A stretch of DNA of 54,294 nt from an uncultured Clostridia bacterium (lineage in GTDB: Bacteria > Bacillota > Clostridia > Christensenellales > UBA1242). Location of the stretch: contig CAKVMJ010000004.1 in assembly GCA_934772445.1 (NCBI GenBank), forward strand, positions 1 to 54,294, written 5' to 3'. Shown here piece by piece: positions 7,578 to 16,831 of this stretch (position 1 is its first letter; every line of letters starts with the position of its first letter). The notes beneath the pieces were generated by a model, which did not search any database, had not been told where the DNA came from, and worked only from the letters and a program-made list of their open reading frames with translations. The position numbers and the translations under genes were made by a program.

Positions 7578-8693
7578 ATGGGAAAAGTATTGCTAACAGG
7601 TGGTTTAGGTTATATTGGTTCACATACTGCTGTTGAGTTGCTAGATTCTGGTTACGAAGTTGTGATAATAGATAACTTAAGTAATTCTAAAATTGATGTG
7701 GTGGAAAAGATAAAGGAGATTACTGGTAAAGACTTTGCTTTTTATCAAGAGGACCTTTGCAATAAAGAAGCATTAAATGAAATTTTTGAAAAAGAGGATA
7801 TTGAATCGGTAATTCACTTGGCTGGATATAAAGCCGTTGGTGAATCTTGCGAAAAACCATTGATGTATTATCAAAACAATTTGATTAGTACAATGAATTT
7901 GCTAGAAGTTATGCAAAAACATAAGGTTAAGAGTATGGTATTTAGTTCTAGTGCTTGCGTTTATGGTGCACCAGAGAAAGTTCCAGTTGATGAAGAAGCA
8001 CCAATCAAAACAACTAACCCTTATGGCAGAACAAAAGTTATGATTGAGGAAATGTTAAGAGATATATATGATGCAGATAAATCATATAAATTTGCTATTT
8101 TGCGTTATTTCAATCCAATTGGCGCTCACGAAAGCGGACTTATCGGCGAGGATTGTAATGGAACTCCAAATAATCTTATGCCTTATATAACTCAAGTTGC
8201 AGTAGGAAAACTAGATCATCTAAATATCTTTGGCAAGGATTATGAAACTCCAGATGGTACTGGCGTTAGAGATTTTATCCATGTTGTTGATTTGGCAAAA
8301 GGTCATATTAAGGCATTGGAAAAAATTGAAAATTCAAAAACATTATTTGAAGTTTATAACTTAGGAACTGGTAAAGGTTATAGCGTTTTAGAAATCGTTA
8401 AAGAATTTAATAAAATTTGTGGAAATAAAGTTAAATATGAATTTGGAAAACGCCGTGAAGGTGATGTGGCAATGAATTTTGCTAGAGTGGATAAAGCAAA
8501 GAGAGAGTTGAATTGGTCTGCTGAAAAAACATTAACCGATATGTGCGAAAGTTCTTATAAATTCCAAGAAAAACTAGAAAAACAAAAAGCCAAAGAAGAA
8601 AAAGAAAAGGCTAAAAACGAAGCAAAGGCTGAAGAAACCAAAGAAGAAGTTAAAGAAGAAAAAAAAGAGCAAAAAGATGAAGAGAAGGATTAA
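7578..8693 (+). CDS. galE: UDP-glucose 4-epimerase with Lys/Glu-rich C-terminal extension
   Basis: GalE interconverts UDP-glucose and UDP-galactose in galactose metabolism and cell-surface sugar supply. The first 335 residues are a canonical extended-SDR epimerase. They show GGLGYIGSH (8-16) for NAD binding, SSSACVYG, the catalytic NPYGRTK (Tyr-x3-Lys), and RYFNPIGAH. The protein is 371 residues long because about 38 residues of almost pure Lys/Glu/Ala follow the normal end, an unusual charged tail. The ATG follows a structured leader and an AAGGAGAG site. A terminator overlaps the stop codon, so the gene is monocistronic. Confidence 0.93.
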   Translation: MGKVLLTGGLGYIGSHTAVELLDSGYEVVIIDNLSNSKIDVVEKIKEITGKDFAFYQEDLCNKEALNEIFEKEDIESVIHLAGYKAVGESCEKPLMYYQNNLISTMNLLEVMQKHKVKSMVFSSSACVYGAPEKVPVDEEAPIKTTNPYGRTKVMIEEMLRDIYDADKSYKFAILRYFNPIGAHESGLIGEDCNGTPNNLMPYITQVAVGKLDHLNIFGKDYETPDGTGVRDFIHVVDLAKGHIKALEKIENSKTLFEVYNLGTGKGYSVLEIVKEFNKICGNKVKYEFGKRREGDVAMNFARVDKAKRELNWSAEKTLTDMCESSYKFQEKLEKQKAKEEKEKAKNEAKAEETKEEVKEEKKEQKDEEKD

Positions 8694-8711
8694 TAATTTC
8701 CTTCTTTTTTT
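8682..8711 (+). terminator. Intrinsic terminator overlapping the galE stop
   Basis: AGAAGGA and TTCCTTCT form the stem, followed by a run of seven T. The 5' arm lies inside the last codons of galE. Confidence 0.75.
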
Positions 8712-8851
8712 GTTTGTTAAAACAAAGAAAATTTAATGCTTTATTTTTGATAATTTTATGAATGGATTTGTGGGATTTAATCAAAGATTAATTAAAATAT
8801 TTATTATACAAAGAATAAATATACTTTTTTATTTTGTAAAAAATAATAAAT

Positions 8852-8880
8852 TTGATATTATTATAGTGAATAATTATAAT
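8852..8880 (+). promoter_or_regulatory. Promoter of the giant-protein operon
   Basis: TTGATA (8852-8857), a 17-base spacer and TATAAT (8875-8880), with a leader of about 60 bases ending in CGGAGGAAAA before the ATG. Confidence 0.7.
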
Positions 8881-8948
8881 TATGTGGTAATTTTGTAAAA
8901 AATTGATAAAAATAAAAATGGAAATTTTCACATTTAAACGGAGGAAAA

Positions 8949-11900
8949 ATGGCTGAAGATTTAAAAGAACTTAATGCAATAGTTAAAAGAAGAGTTGGTG
9001 CATTAAAAAGAGTGGCTGAAATAAGTGCGGATAACACTGTTTATTTTGGGCCTTTTATGAGCAAAAAGGCTGAAATTGCTAGAGGGTTAGCTATTGGCGA
9101 AGTTATCTATTCAAATTTTGCATCTAGTATTCCAACGGGTGCTTTGGAAGATTATATTGCAAGCCAGGCTGAGCAAGAACTTCAATCAAGATTTGGCATT
9201 TATCCTTTGGAAAATGGAATGAGAATTGAGGATTATATTGTTGGGCAAGCTCAATTGGAAATGGAAACCAGATATGGCATAAACCTTTCTCAAAATAAAA
9301 TAAAAATTAAGGATAAAGACTTAAAGAAAGAGCAAGCATCTTCAATTAAAGCAAATAAAACCACAAAACAAAGGTTTACAGATACAAATAAGCAATTGTA
9401 TCAAGAGTTGGTTGGTTTGAGAAGAACTCAAAGGCTTCAACAAGAATGGTTGGATTCCACAGGTGTTGGTAGTTTAACTAAAAAAGAGAAAGAGATAGTT
9501 CGCAAACAGATGAAGATGGCGGGAACTGCCGAATTGTTGGTTGGTTCTCAAATGAGTGCGAACTTAGAACTTTATAATGGCGAAACTGCTTTAACAAACG
9601 AAAAGTTTGTAAAGATTGAAAATGCAACAAGTTCATATAATTTAAAAACAAAAGACTTAAACTCTGAAGGTATGCTTGTTTCCTTGTTTGAAAGAAACTT
9701 TGATTTGGTGGCAGGAACAAAAGTTAAGATTGCTCCAGATGGTACTTTAGAATTTTATGATAGTCAGGGAATACCAGTTGATGGTGATAGTGTTGTTCAA
9801 CCAAGTGAAAATAAAGATAAAGTGTTGGGTACTATTAAGCAATTTGAATCATTTGTTAGAGATTCTAAAGCATTAAGCCAAAGTCCATCAAAAATTGCGA
9901 AATTATATAATAACCAAATAGACCAAGCAATTGCAAATAGTATTGAATCGAGTGCAGTTAGGGCAGGAAGAAAAGAGAGAGCTGAAGATATAAAGAAATA
10001 TGTAGAGAAAATGGCATCAAATGAAAACCTACATAAATTCACTTTAGATTATTTGGAATATAATAACGATTTAAATAGAATAAAAGTTCAAAGCAATGCT
10101 AAGAGTGCATTACTATATGAGAGTATATTAAATGAATATCAAGCATTGTTTGGTGATGAAGATGTTCAAGGCTTTATGTCGCAAGTTCAATCAATGAACG
10201 ATTCCGAATTGGCTGAGAAAATAAGAGGTTGCAAAAAGAGAATGGGTGTTGAACCTGTTAATATGCTTACTGCTGGTAAAGACACAATGGAAGCAATGCA
10301 ACAAACTATTGAAGGTGTTAATGCTAAGTATCAAGAAATTATTAAAGAAAATGTAATGGATTTCAAACTAACTGAAGCATTAAACCTAGATGGCGGAGTA
10401 TCTCCAGTTCGAACTCAAGATGGTTCGTATGCAATTTTCGACCCAACCGATAGGCGTGCGGGCGATGATGGATATTATTTTGTAACAAATTTCAAAACCC
10501 TTAGAGATAAATATGTTTCCTTGAATGATGATTTAGCTGTTGAGGATTTAAACGAAGAGCAGTTCTTTGCTGCTATTGAATCTGGTGAACTTGAATATGG
10601 AAAATTAACTTCATTAAGAGAAAAATATAATTCATTCTTAGATGAAAAGGTTAAGGTTGAATATTTAAGAGAAAGAGCATTTGAAAATGCAAAAACTGCA
10701 ATTGAAAACCAACAACCTATTAAATTCTTGAATGGTGATGGCAAACTTGTATCAATTAGTTATGAGATTGCCGATGATGATGAAAAACGAGGTGTTTGGG
10801 TTTGCGAAGTTGAAGGCGAGGAAAAGAGAAACTTGCTAAGTTTTGCAGACCAAAAAACTGCTGAACAATTAGAGAATGGCGAAGATATTACGGCGTTTAT
10901 TCAAGATGAAATAATGCCAAGTATTTATAAAACTATTAATTATGATAATCCAACTTTAACTGAAGATGATATAAAAGAAATTCAAAAGAAGAAAGAAGAT
11001 TTAGATAGTAAGTATTCTAAAGATGTTGTAAGAGAAATTGAAAACCTTGGCAAAATGGCTCAAGCTGAAAAAGATGCAGAACAAGGAAGATCTCAAGGTG
11101 GTCAACAAGCTGAAAACCAAAATCCAAATCAACCAAATAATGAAAATGATGGAAGAAATGGTACTGGTCAAAACGAGCAGGGTGGCCAACAGCAACAAAA
11201 TGGTGGTAATAACAACCAAAAACCACAGCCTCAAAATTCAAATAATGGAAAAGGTAACGAACAGGGAAAAGAGCAAGACCAACAACAGAATGGCGGAAAT
11301 AATGCAAACTCACAAGGTCAAAATTCTGCAGGAGGAAACAATCCTCCAACAAATGGCGGAAATGGCTTAGGTGGTGGCTCAGGCAGTTCACAAAATCAAC
11401 AAGGAGAAGTGACTGTAACTTGGCAAAATGCCGTTTATAAACCGCAAGGATTAAACTACGCAGCGATGCTAAAAATGTGGTCCGTTAAATTATGTATGAC
11501 TCACGATCAAAAAATTGATGCTTGTTCATCACTAGCCCTTAGATATAGTGTTCTTCAACCAACAATAAAGGTTGCTCCATTTAATGGTAATGTAACTGTT
11601 GTTTATAATCAAAATCAAGGTTCAAGTATGGGCGGTTCGGGTTCATCTCCAAATAATGAAAATCCAACTGGGGGTAATAATCCAGTTGATGATGGGCCTG
11701 TTTTACCAACTGATGGAAATGGTGTTGGTGATAAGAATGAAAATGGGTCAAAAACTGAAGAGCCAGTAGAAGAAGATTCAGAGAAAAGTAAGTCTAAAGA
11801 AAATGAGGAGAATCAAGAGCAAAAAGCAGATGAACAAGAAAATGCTCAAGAAAAAGAAAAACAGGACGATGAATCTAAAAATGAAAAAGAGCAAGGTGAA

Positions 11901-14009
11901 GAATCTAAAATAGACCAAGAAAAGAAAAGTATTGAAGGTGAAGAGAAATCTGAAGAATCAGATGGGAAAGAGGCAAAAGATGAAAAGATAAAAAATGCAA
12001 CAAAACAGGAATCAGAGAAAATTGTTTCAGAAGAAGATTTTGAAGAATATAAAAAACAAGAATGGTTAAATTTTGTTGAAGTGATTGGTAAAAAACCTTT
12101 AAGAACTAAGGCTGAAATTGATGAAGCATTGAAAGAATTTGAGGAAAATGATTCAAACAATATATTGTTGCAAAGATTCAATAAAGATTGGGATAGTAAG
12201 TATGCAAAAGAAAAAGTTGATGGTATAGTTTCGGAAGAAAATATTCAGGAAAATAAAGAAGCATCACAAGATGAAAGCAAAGACTTATTTCAAGAAGAAA
12301 GCAGAGAACAGTTTCAAGATGAACCTTTAAAAGAAGAAAATGAAGTCAAGCAATCAAGAGAAGAGAATCAAGATGAAGAATTAAAAACAGAACACATTGA
12401 TGAATCACAAGTTGAAACGGAAGATAAAGAGATAAACTTTGAAAAAAAAGAAAGTGAAGAAAAAAATTCAAATTTTGAAGTTGATAAAGAAAAAAGTTCT
12501 GAAGAAAAAAATATAGATTCTGAAGGTGAACAAAATGGTTTCGAGGAGAATAATAAAGATACAAATGAACTAAAAACTGAAGAGGGTTTTAGTGAGAAAC
12601 AATCGGATTCAAAAGAAGTGGTAAAATTCGGAGAAGAAACGAATTTTAAAGAAGAAACAAATACTGAAGAAAGTAAAACTAATTCAGAAGAGACTAGTGA
12701 AGATTCTAATGAAAATCAATTTTATTCAAAAGATGAAGAATTAAACCTTGAAGAGAAACAAGAAGAAAATCAAGAGCCTGAAAGTAAAAATGAAGATTCT
12801 ATAGGAGAAAGTTCTATAGAAAATAAGGAAGAGAAATCGGAAAAGCCTCAAGAAGAAAAGAGCGTTGAAGAATCTGGGCTAAAGTTTGAAAAAACTCAAA
12901 ATGAAGGTAAAGAAAAAGCACCTGAAGAAAATGTTCAAAAAGAAGCGGTTCAAGAACAAGAAGTTGAAACAAATGTTTTTGAAAAAGACTTAGAAGAACA
13001 AAAGAAAAATGAATGGTTAATTTACCTTGAAAGAGTAAATGGAAAACCTTTCACTTCTCAAATTGAAAAAAATAAGGCATTAAAAGAACTTGAAGATAAT
13101 AATCCAGATAATTTCTTATTAAAGAGATTTAATAAGGATTGGGATAGCAAACATCAAAAAGATAAAGTAGAAGAGCAATCTAAGAGTGAAACATCTGAAG
13201 AAAGAGAGATAAAAGCACCTTATCTAACCGAAAAAGGACAAAGAGCCCAAGAACAATTAGAAGATGCAAAAGAAAATTTGAAGGATATTGAGGCAAAAAT
13301 ATCAAGAAGAGAAAATGAAAGAAAAATACGACATCTTAATGGTGCGCATAAAGATGTTCTAAATAATATCGAAAGATTAGAACAGGTAATAAAAAGAGAA
13401 ACGGTAAGAGATTTATCTGAAAAGGGTAAAGAGGCTCAAGTAGAATTGGAAAAAATGGAAGAAAACTTGGGTGGAATTGATGCAAAATTAAAAGAAACAT
13501 CAAATCCAATAAAGCGTAAAATTCTTGAGATGCAAAGAAATAGTTATTCTAAGAAGATAAAATCATTGGAAGATATGGTGGAAAAAGAAACATTGTATCC
13601 TAAAGAAAGTGGTGAGAAAGAGATTGAAAGCACGCAAAAATATAAAGATCAAACTCAAAGTGAAATTGTTGAAAAACCAAAACATTTTGAAGAACAAGAA
13701 ATAAATTTTGGTGAACAACCAGCTCAAGAGGAAAATGCGGAGCAAAAGGATAACCAAGAGCAAAAGCCTAAAACTGAAGCAGAATTTCAAGCAGAGTTGA
13801 ATGATTTTCTAAATAAACCAGCAGACCCAGAAATTAATTTTGAGGCAAACGGACAAGAAAATAATCAACCAGTGCAAGAAAATCAAGCAGGAAATTCAGC
13901 TTTAGATAGGGTTAAGGGTGCTTCCAGCGGTGGAAGAAAATTAACGGAAGAAGAGATTAGACATTTAGAAGAAATAGCTAATAATCCAGAGTTTGGAATG
14001 GATGCATAA
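8949..14009 (+). CDS. Giant low-complexity and coiled-coil protein (1686 aa), unknown function
   Basis: No signal peptide and no membrane helix are visible, so it is probably cytoplasmic. Residues 1-690 look folded and include a tandem repeat of about 26 residues (LEDYIASQAEQELQSRFGI, then IEDYIVGQAQLEMETRYGI, about 57-110). About 704-819 is a Gln/Asn/Gly linker. About 819-890 is a small Cys-containing domain (VTVTWQNAVYK onward). About 917-1410 is Glu/Lys/Ser/Gln-rich disorder interrupted by two copies of a 65-residue module (about 1027-1090 and 1343-1407) sharing EWL, GKP and RFNKDWDSK. About 1417-1550 is a two-repeat coiled coil. The RBS is CGGAGG. The next two genes follow closely and probably belong to the same operon. 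I recognise no family; scaffold, filament or adhesion-like roles are speculation. Confidence 0.85.
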   Translation: MAEDLKELNAIVKRRVGALKRVAEISADNTVYFGPFMSKKAEIARGLAIGEVIYSNFASSIPTGALEDYIASQAEQELQSRFGIYPLENGMRIEDYIVGQAQLEMETRYGINLSQNKIKIKDKDLKKEQASSIKANKTTKQRFTDTNKQLYQELVGLRRTQRLQQEWLDSTGVGSLTKKEKEIVRKQMKMAGTAELLVGSQMSANLELYNGETALTNEKFVKIENATSSYNLKTKDLNSEGMLVSLFERNFDLVAGTKVKIAPDGTLEFYDSQGIPVDGDSVVQPSENKDKVLGTIKQFESFVRDSKALSQSPSKIAKLYNNQIDQAIANSIESSAVRAGRKERAEDIKKYVEKMASNENLHKFTLDYLEYNNDLNRIKVQSNAKSALLYESILNEYQALFGDEDVQGFMSQVQSMNDSELAEKIRGCKKRMGVEPVNMLTAGKDTMEAMQQTIEGVNAKYQEIIKENVMDFKLTEALNLDGGVSPVRTQDGSYAIFDPTDRRAGDDGYYFVTNFKTLRDKYVSLNDDLAVEDLNEEQFFAAIESGELEYGKLTSLREKYNSFLDEKVKVEYLRERAFENAKTAIENQQPIKFLNGDGKLVSISYEIADDDEKRGVWVCEVEGEEKRNLLSFADQKTAEQLENGEDITAFIQDEIMPSIYKTINYDNPTLTEDDIKEIQKKKEDLDSKYSKDVVREIENLGKMAQAEKDAEQGRSQGGQQAENQNPNQPNNENDGRNGTGQNEQGGQQQQNGGNNNQKPQPQNSNNGKGNEQGKEQDQQQNGGNNANSQGQNSAGGNNPPTNGGNGLGGGSGSSQNQQGEVTVTWQNAVYKPQGLNYAAMLKMWSVKLCMTHDQKIDACSSLALRYSVLQPTIKVAPFNGNVTVVYNQNQGSSMGGSGSSPNNENPTGGNNPVDDGPVLPTDGNGVGDKNENGSKTEEPVEEDSEKSKSKENEENQEQKADEQENAQEKEKQDDESKNEKEQGEESKIDQEKKSIEGEEKSEESDGKEAKDEKIKNATKQESEKIVSEEDFEEYKKQEWLNFVEVIGKKPLRTKAEIDEALKEFEENDSNNILLQRFNKDWDSKYAKEKVDGIVSEENIQENKEASQDESKDLFQEESREQFQDEPLKEENEVKQSREENQDEELKTEHIDESQVETEDKEINFEKKESEEKNSNFEVDKEKSSEEKNIDSEGEQNGFEENNKDTNELKTEEGFSEKQSDSKEVVKFGEETNFKEETNTEESKTNSEETSEDSNENQFYSKDEELNLEEKQEENQEPESKNEDSIGESSIENKEEKSEKPQEEKSVEESGLKFEKTQNEGKEKAPEENVQKEAVQEQEVETNVFEKDLEEQKKNEWLIYLERVNGKPFTSQIEKNKALKELEDNNPDNFLLKRFNKDWDSKHQKDKVEEQSKSETSEEREIKAPYLTEKGQRAQEQLEDAKENLKDIEAKISRRENERKIRHLNGAHKDVLNNIERLEQVIKRETVRDLSEKGKEAQVELEKMEENLGGIDAKLKETSNPIKRKILEMQRNSYSKKIKSLEDMVEKETLYPKESGEKEIESTQKYKDQTQSEIVEKPKHFEEQEINFGEQPAQEENAEQKDNQEQKPKTEAEFQAELNDFLNKPADPEINFEANGQENNQPVQENQAGNSALDRVKGASSGGRKLTEEEIRHLEEIANNPEFGMDA

Positions 14010-14060
14010 AATTTACCTATTGCAAAGTTTGATGCAATGTGATAAAATATAGGAGTATTA

Positions 14061-14627
14061 ATGGAAGAAAAGAACAATTACATTTTTAAAAATGCTTTTG
14101 TGTTTGTGGAATCGGGTAATTTGAAAAGCGATTTATATAGAGCAATGAAAGATGAAATTGGATATATGCTTGAAAAAAAGTATGACCAATATTTCAAAAC
14201 TATTTGCGAAGATTCATCAAAGAATAATGAATATTATAAAGATTTGGTGGATTTGCTTTCAAAATTAAAAGGTGTTATGCTGGATTCTGAAATAACAAGC
14301 ATAAAAGAATATTTTGAGGACTATAGATTTCAAGTTAAGGTTGGTATATACAAACCAGAAGATGAAAAGAAAATGTTTTATGCCTTTGATGCTTTAAGAA
14401 AGTTTGATGATACGATAACAAATTTTGCGTATGAGATAATGGAAAAAACATATAACCTTAATTTTGAAAAGAAATATGGAGTTTTTCATATAATTAAACA
14501 ATATTTTAATATGAAAGATGGTAAGAAATATAATAGTTTTCAAGAGTTTTTGGATTACATTTATTCGCTTGTTTTTGAAACATTAAAATTAAAATATGGA
14601 GATAAGGAATATGGCAAAAAAGAGTAA
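14061..14627 (+). CDS. Hypothetical helical protein (188 aa)
   Basis: A soluble, mostly helical, aromatic-rich protein without recognisable domains. It begins 51 bases after the giant protein with TAGGAG as RBS, and its end overlaps the next gene by 17 bases, so translation is probably coupled. Its only clue to function is that it is encoded between the giant low-complexity protein and an 85-residue protein, presumably as parts of one lineage-specific system. Confidence 0.7.
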   Translation: MEEKNNYIFKNAFVFVESGNLKSDLYRAMKDEIGYMLEKKYDQYFKTICEDSSKNNEYYKDLVDLLSKLKGVMLDSEITSIKEYFEDYRFQVKVGIYKPEDEKKMFYAFDALRKFDDTITNFAYEIMEKTYNLNFEKKYGVFHIIKQYFNMKDGKKYNSFQEFLDYIYSLVFETLKLKYGDKEYGKKE

Positions 14628-14853
14628 TGTTTATAAGTTTGAGATTATAGAAAGGGTTATTAACGAGGTTTCTTGTGAAAATAAGGAAGATGCTGTGGCT
14701 TTGGCTAAAAAGATGAAAGAAGTGGCTTTAGCTAATCCAGATTATCCTCAAGAAGTTAAAGATGCTTTCTCTGATGCTTGTAATGAGATTGAAAACGAAC
14801 TAACTTTGGCAAATCTTCAAGAAATAAAAAAGATTATTACATCAAGTAAGTAA
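14611..14853 (+). CDS. Hypothetical small helical protein (about 80 aa)
   Basis: I place the start at ATG 14611 (MAKKSNVYKF) because GGAG lies about 9 bases upstream. An alternative in-frame ATG at 14596 would lose that RBS. The product is a small, soluble, helical protein with alternating Lys/Glu and Ala, and it ends just before an intrinsic terminator. The family is not recognised. It is translationally overlapped with the preceding 188-residue gene. Confidence 0.65.
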   Translation: MAKKSNVYKFEIIERVINEVSCENKEDAVALAKKMKEVALANPDYPQEVKDAFSDACNEIENELTLANLQEIKKIITSSK

Positions 14854-14871
14854 TTGTTTTTAAAATTTAAG

Positions 14872-14902
14872 AAAAAAGGGTATTGATATATCCTTTTTTT
14901 TA
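14872..14902 (+). terminator. Terminator of the giant-protein operon
   Basis: AAAAAAGGGTAT and ATATCCTTTTTT pair around a four-base loop, with eight trailing T. It separates this operon from the next gene. Confidence 0.75.
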
Positions 14903-14942
14903 TGTTAAAATTATCTTACTAAAAATAATAAGGTGGTATATT

Positions 14943-15530
14943 ATGAATTTTGATGAAAAACAAACAGTTAGAGAGTTGTGCCAAGGTGTTAGCTTATATT
15001 TTAAAGAAAAGTACATTGAAAAAGGGGCTTGTTTACCTGAGGGTTTAACAGAGAATTTTTTAAACGACCTAAATCTTTATAACATCAAGAATGTTAAAAC
15101 AATAAATAAAGTTTTAAATAATCCAAACGCTCTAAAAGAAGCAGGTTTAACTTTTGAAGAAATTGAGTTGGTTTCTCCAAATGCTTTTGATGCTTTTTCA
15201 ATGATGTTGGCTGATGATTTAATCACTAGAGCTTCACAAAGAGGTTTTGAAAAATTGGTTTTAACAAGTAATAAAAGCGATATGCTAGCATATTATAAAG
15301 ATGGCAAAAGAGATGGTTTCACAATGGATAACCTTTTAAATATTGCTGGTATTCCAAGTTATTGCGATTCAAAAGATTATTGTACTTTTAGCATAACAAA
15401 AGATGCAGACCAAAACTATTCTTTCAAAGCAGTAAGACACACTCAAAAAGATAATATAAAAATGGATATAGATATTGAAGATGCTTATGACAAATATTTG
15501 GAAGATAAATCCGAAGATTATTCAATGTAG
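14943..15530 (+). CDS. Hypothetical protein (195 aa)
   Basis: The start is ATG 14943 (MNFDEKQTV), preceded by AAGGTGG. The longer reading from 14883 would start inside the upstream terminator and is rejected. The product is a soluble, acidic protein of mixed alpha/beta character with motifs such as NLLNIAGIPSYCDSKDYC. No known domain is recognised. It stands as a single gene with its own terminator downstream and is similar in style to the other lineage-specific proteins of the window. Confidence 0.7.
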   Translation: MNFDEKQTVRELCQGVSLYFKEKYIEKGACLPEGLTENFLNDLNLYNIKNVKTINKVLNNPNALKEAGLTFEEIELVSPNAFDAFSMMLADDLITRASQRGFEKLVLTSNKSDMLAYYKDGKRDGFTMDNLLNIAGIPSYCDSKDYCTFSITKDADQNYSFKAVRHTQKDNIKMDIDIEDAYDKYLEDKSEDYSM

Positions 15531-15542
15531 GTTAATATTGAA

Positions 15543-15584
15543 AGAAAAAAACATATTGAAGTAAAATCAATATGTTTTTTTTTA
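15543..15584 (+). terminator. Intrinsic terminator
   Basis: The perfect stem AAACATATTGA / TCAATATGTTT is flanked by an A-run and a run of nine T. Confidence 0.85.
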
Positions 15585-15840
15585 TTACTTATAATTATAT
15601 AAATTAATAAAAACTAATTTAAAGAAATAATTTAATTTTTATCTTATAAATTTTTAAAAAAGATATAATTGTTGATTTATTCGAATTTTAAATAAACATT
15701 TTTTTTAAGCCTTAATTTTAATTCCTACAGCTTATAATATTAATTATATTTTATTTGTAGTAGTTATAATTATGTTTATACCAGCAATTATATTTTATTT
15801 AGATTGGTGATTTTAATTTAGTTATATTTATTAATTTATT
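15585..15840. other. AT-rich non-coding interval
   Basis: No ORF, RNA gene or strong hairpin is visible. One -10-like GATATAATTGT (about 15660) has no clear partner -35 element or gene behind it. Confidence 0.5.
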
Positions 15841-16647
15841 TTAATCTTTCTTTTTTGCGATTTCCAAAATTCTATTTTTAATTAAAATATCTATTTCTGT
15901 GTTTTCGCTATAATCTGCCTTAACTGCATAGTCCACTCTTTCATCGTTATATAAAGATTGTGCAAATTCTTCTTTTGATGAGCCTTTTTCTGCGTATAAA
16001 GATAACGACATTCCACCATTCATTTTAACTATTTTCATACAAGGAACATCTGTTTCGCCATCTCCTAAATAAACCATATTTTCAAAAGGCAACACATCTT
16101 CGGGTTTAAACTTCTTATTAATTGTAACCTCATCAAAATTATCGTTAAAAATTTGTTTTCTTATTTTATATAAGCATTGAGTTTTGGTGGTATAGTTTAC
16201 CAAAACTTTAGGCCAATAAGCTTCTTTATTTTCATCAAACAAGTATTCACTAGCAAAAACCTCTTTGAAGTTTTTATAAATAGATGAGCCTTCCAAAATT
16301 TCTTTATTTCCGCAACTAATTATATAATGCTCAACCTCAACTCCATTATCCTTGCCAAACTTATTTATTCTTTCAAACCAATGTTCAACTCCGTTATAAT
16401 ATTCTATATTCTTACCGCAATTTTGCATAAACTTATGAGTTAGTTTAATATTATTGGCTTTAGCCTCTTTTAGGGCAAGCAAAAGGAACGATAATATCAT
16501 ATCGCAATTATTTTTCTTGCAAAACTTAGCCTGTCTTGCCATAAAATCATCATTATTGGTATTCAACTTTGCAAAGAACCCATATTCTTGCATATACTTT
16601 GGTGATAAAGTTTTATCAAAATCATAAATCAAAATTAATTTTTTCAT
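15841..16647 (-). CDS. HAD-superfamily phosphatase
   Basis: This 268-residue protein has motif I DFDKT (Asp9 and Asp11, nucleophile and acid/base) and motif IV LGDGETDVPCMK near residue 210, which binds Mg. It belongs to the HAD phosphatases, probably the phosphoserine-phosphatase-like branch with a helical cap between residues 20 and 120. It has no export signal. The substrate cannot be predicted. The gene is isolated and divergent from the XRE/RSH pair. Confidence 0.8.
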   Translation of the reverse strand: MKKLILIYDFDKTLSPKYMQEYGFFAKLNTNNDDFMARQAKFCKKNNCDMILSFLLLALKEAKANNIKLTHKFMQNCGKNIEYYNGVEHWFERINKFGKDNGVEVEHYIISCGNKEILEGSSIYKNFKEVFASEYLFDENKEAYWPKVLVNYTTKTQCLYKIRKQIFNDNFDEVTINKKFKPEDVLPFENMVYLGDGETDVPCMKIVKMNGGMSLSLYAEKGSSKEEFAQSLYNDERVDYAVKADYSENTEIDILIKNRILEIAKKKD

Positions 16648-16781
16648 ACCTTAATTATATATGATAATTTTTTAAATTTCAATCATAATTTCGACAATCT
16701 TTTTAATTTTTTTATTTAATTCAAAAAATTAAATATTTTTGAAACCAAATTTAATAATTTGAATGTGTTTTAATCAATTGA

Positions 16782-16810
16782 TTGCTAATTCAATATTTTT
16801 TTGATATAAT
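16782..16810 (+). promoter_or_regulatory. Promoter of the XRE-RSH operon
   Basis: TTGCTA (16782-16787), a 17-base spacer and TATAAT (16805-16810), followed by the RBS AAAGGAGC and ATG at 16832. Confidence 0.7.
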
Positions 16811-16831
16811 TATCCTAAAAAGGAGCAATTA

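Noticed and set aside
11038..11370. 110-codon plus-strand ORF and several minus-strand ORFs inside the giant gene
   Set aside because: They lack ribosome binding sites and arise from the low-complexity Gln/Asn/Glu codons of the main frame.
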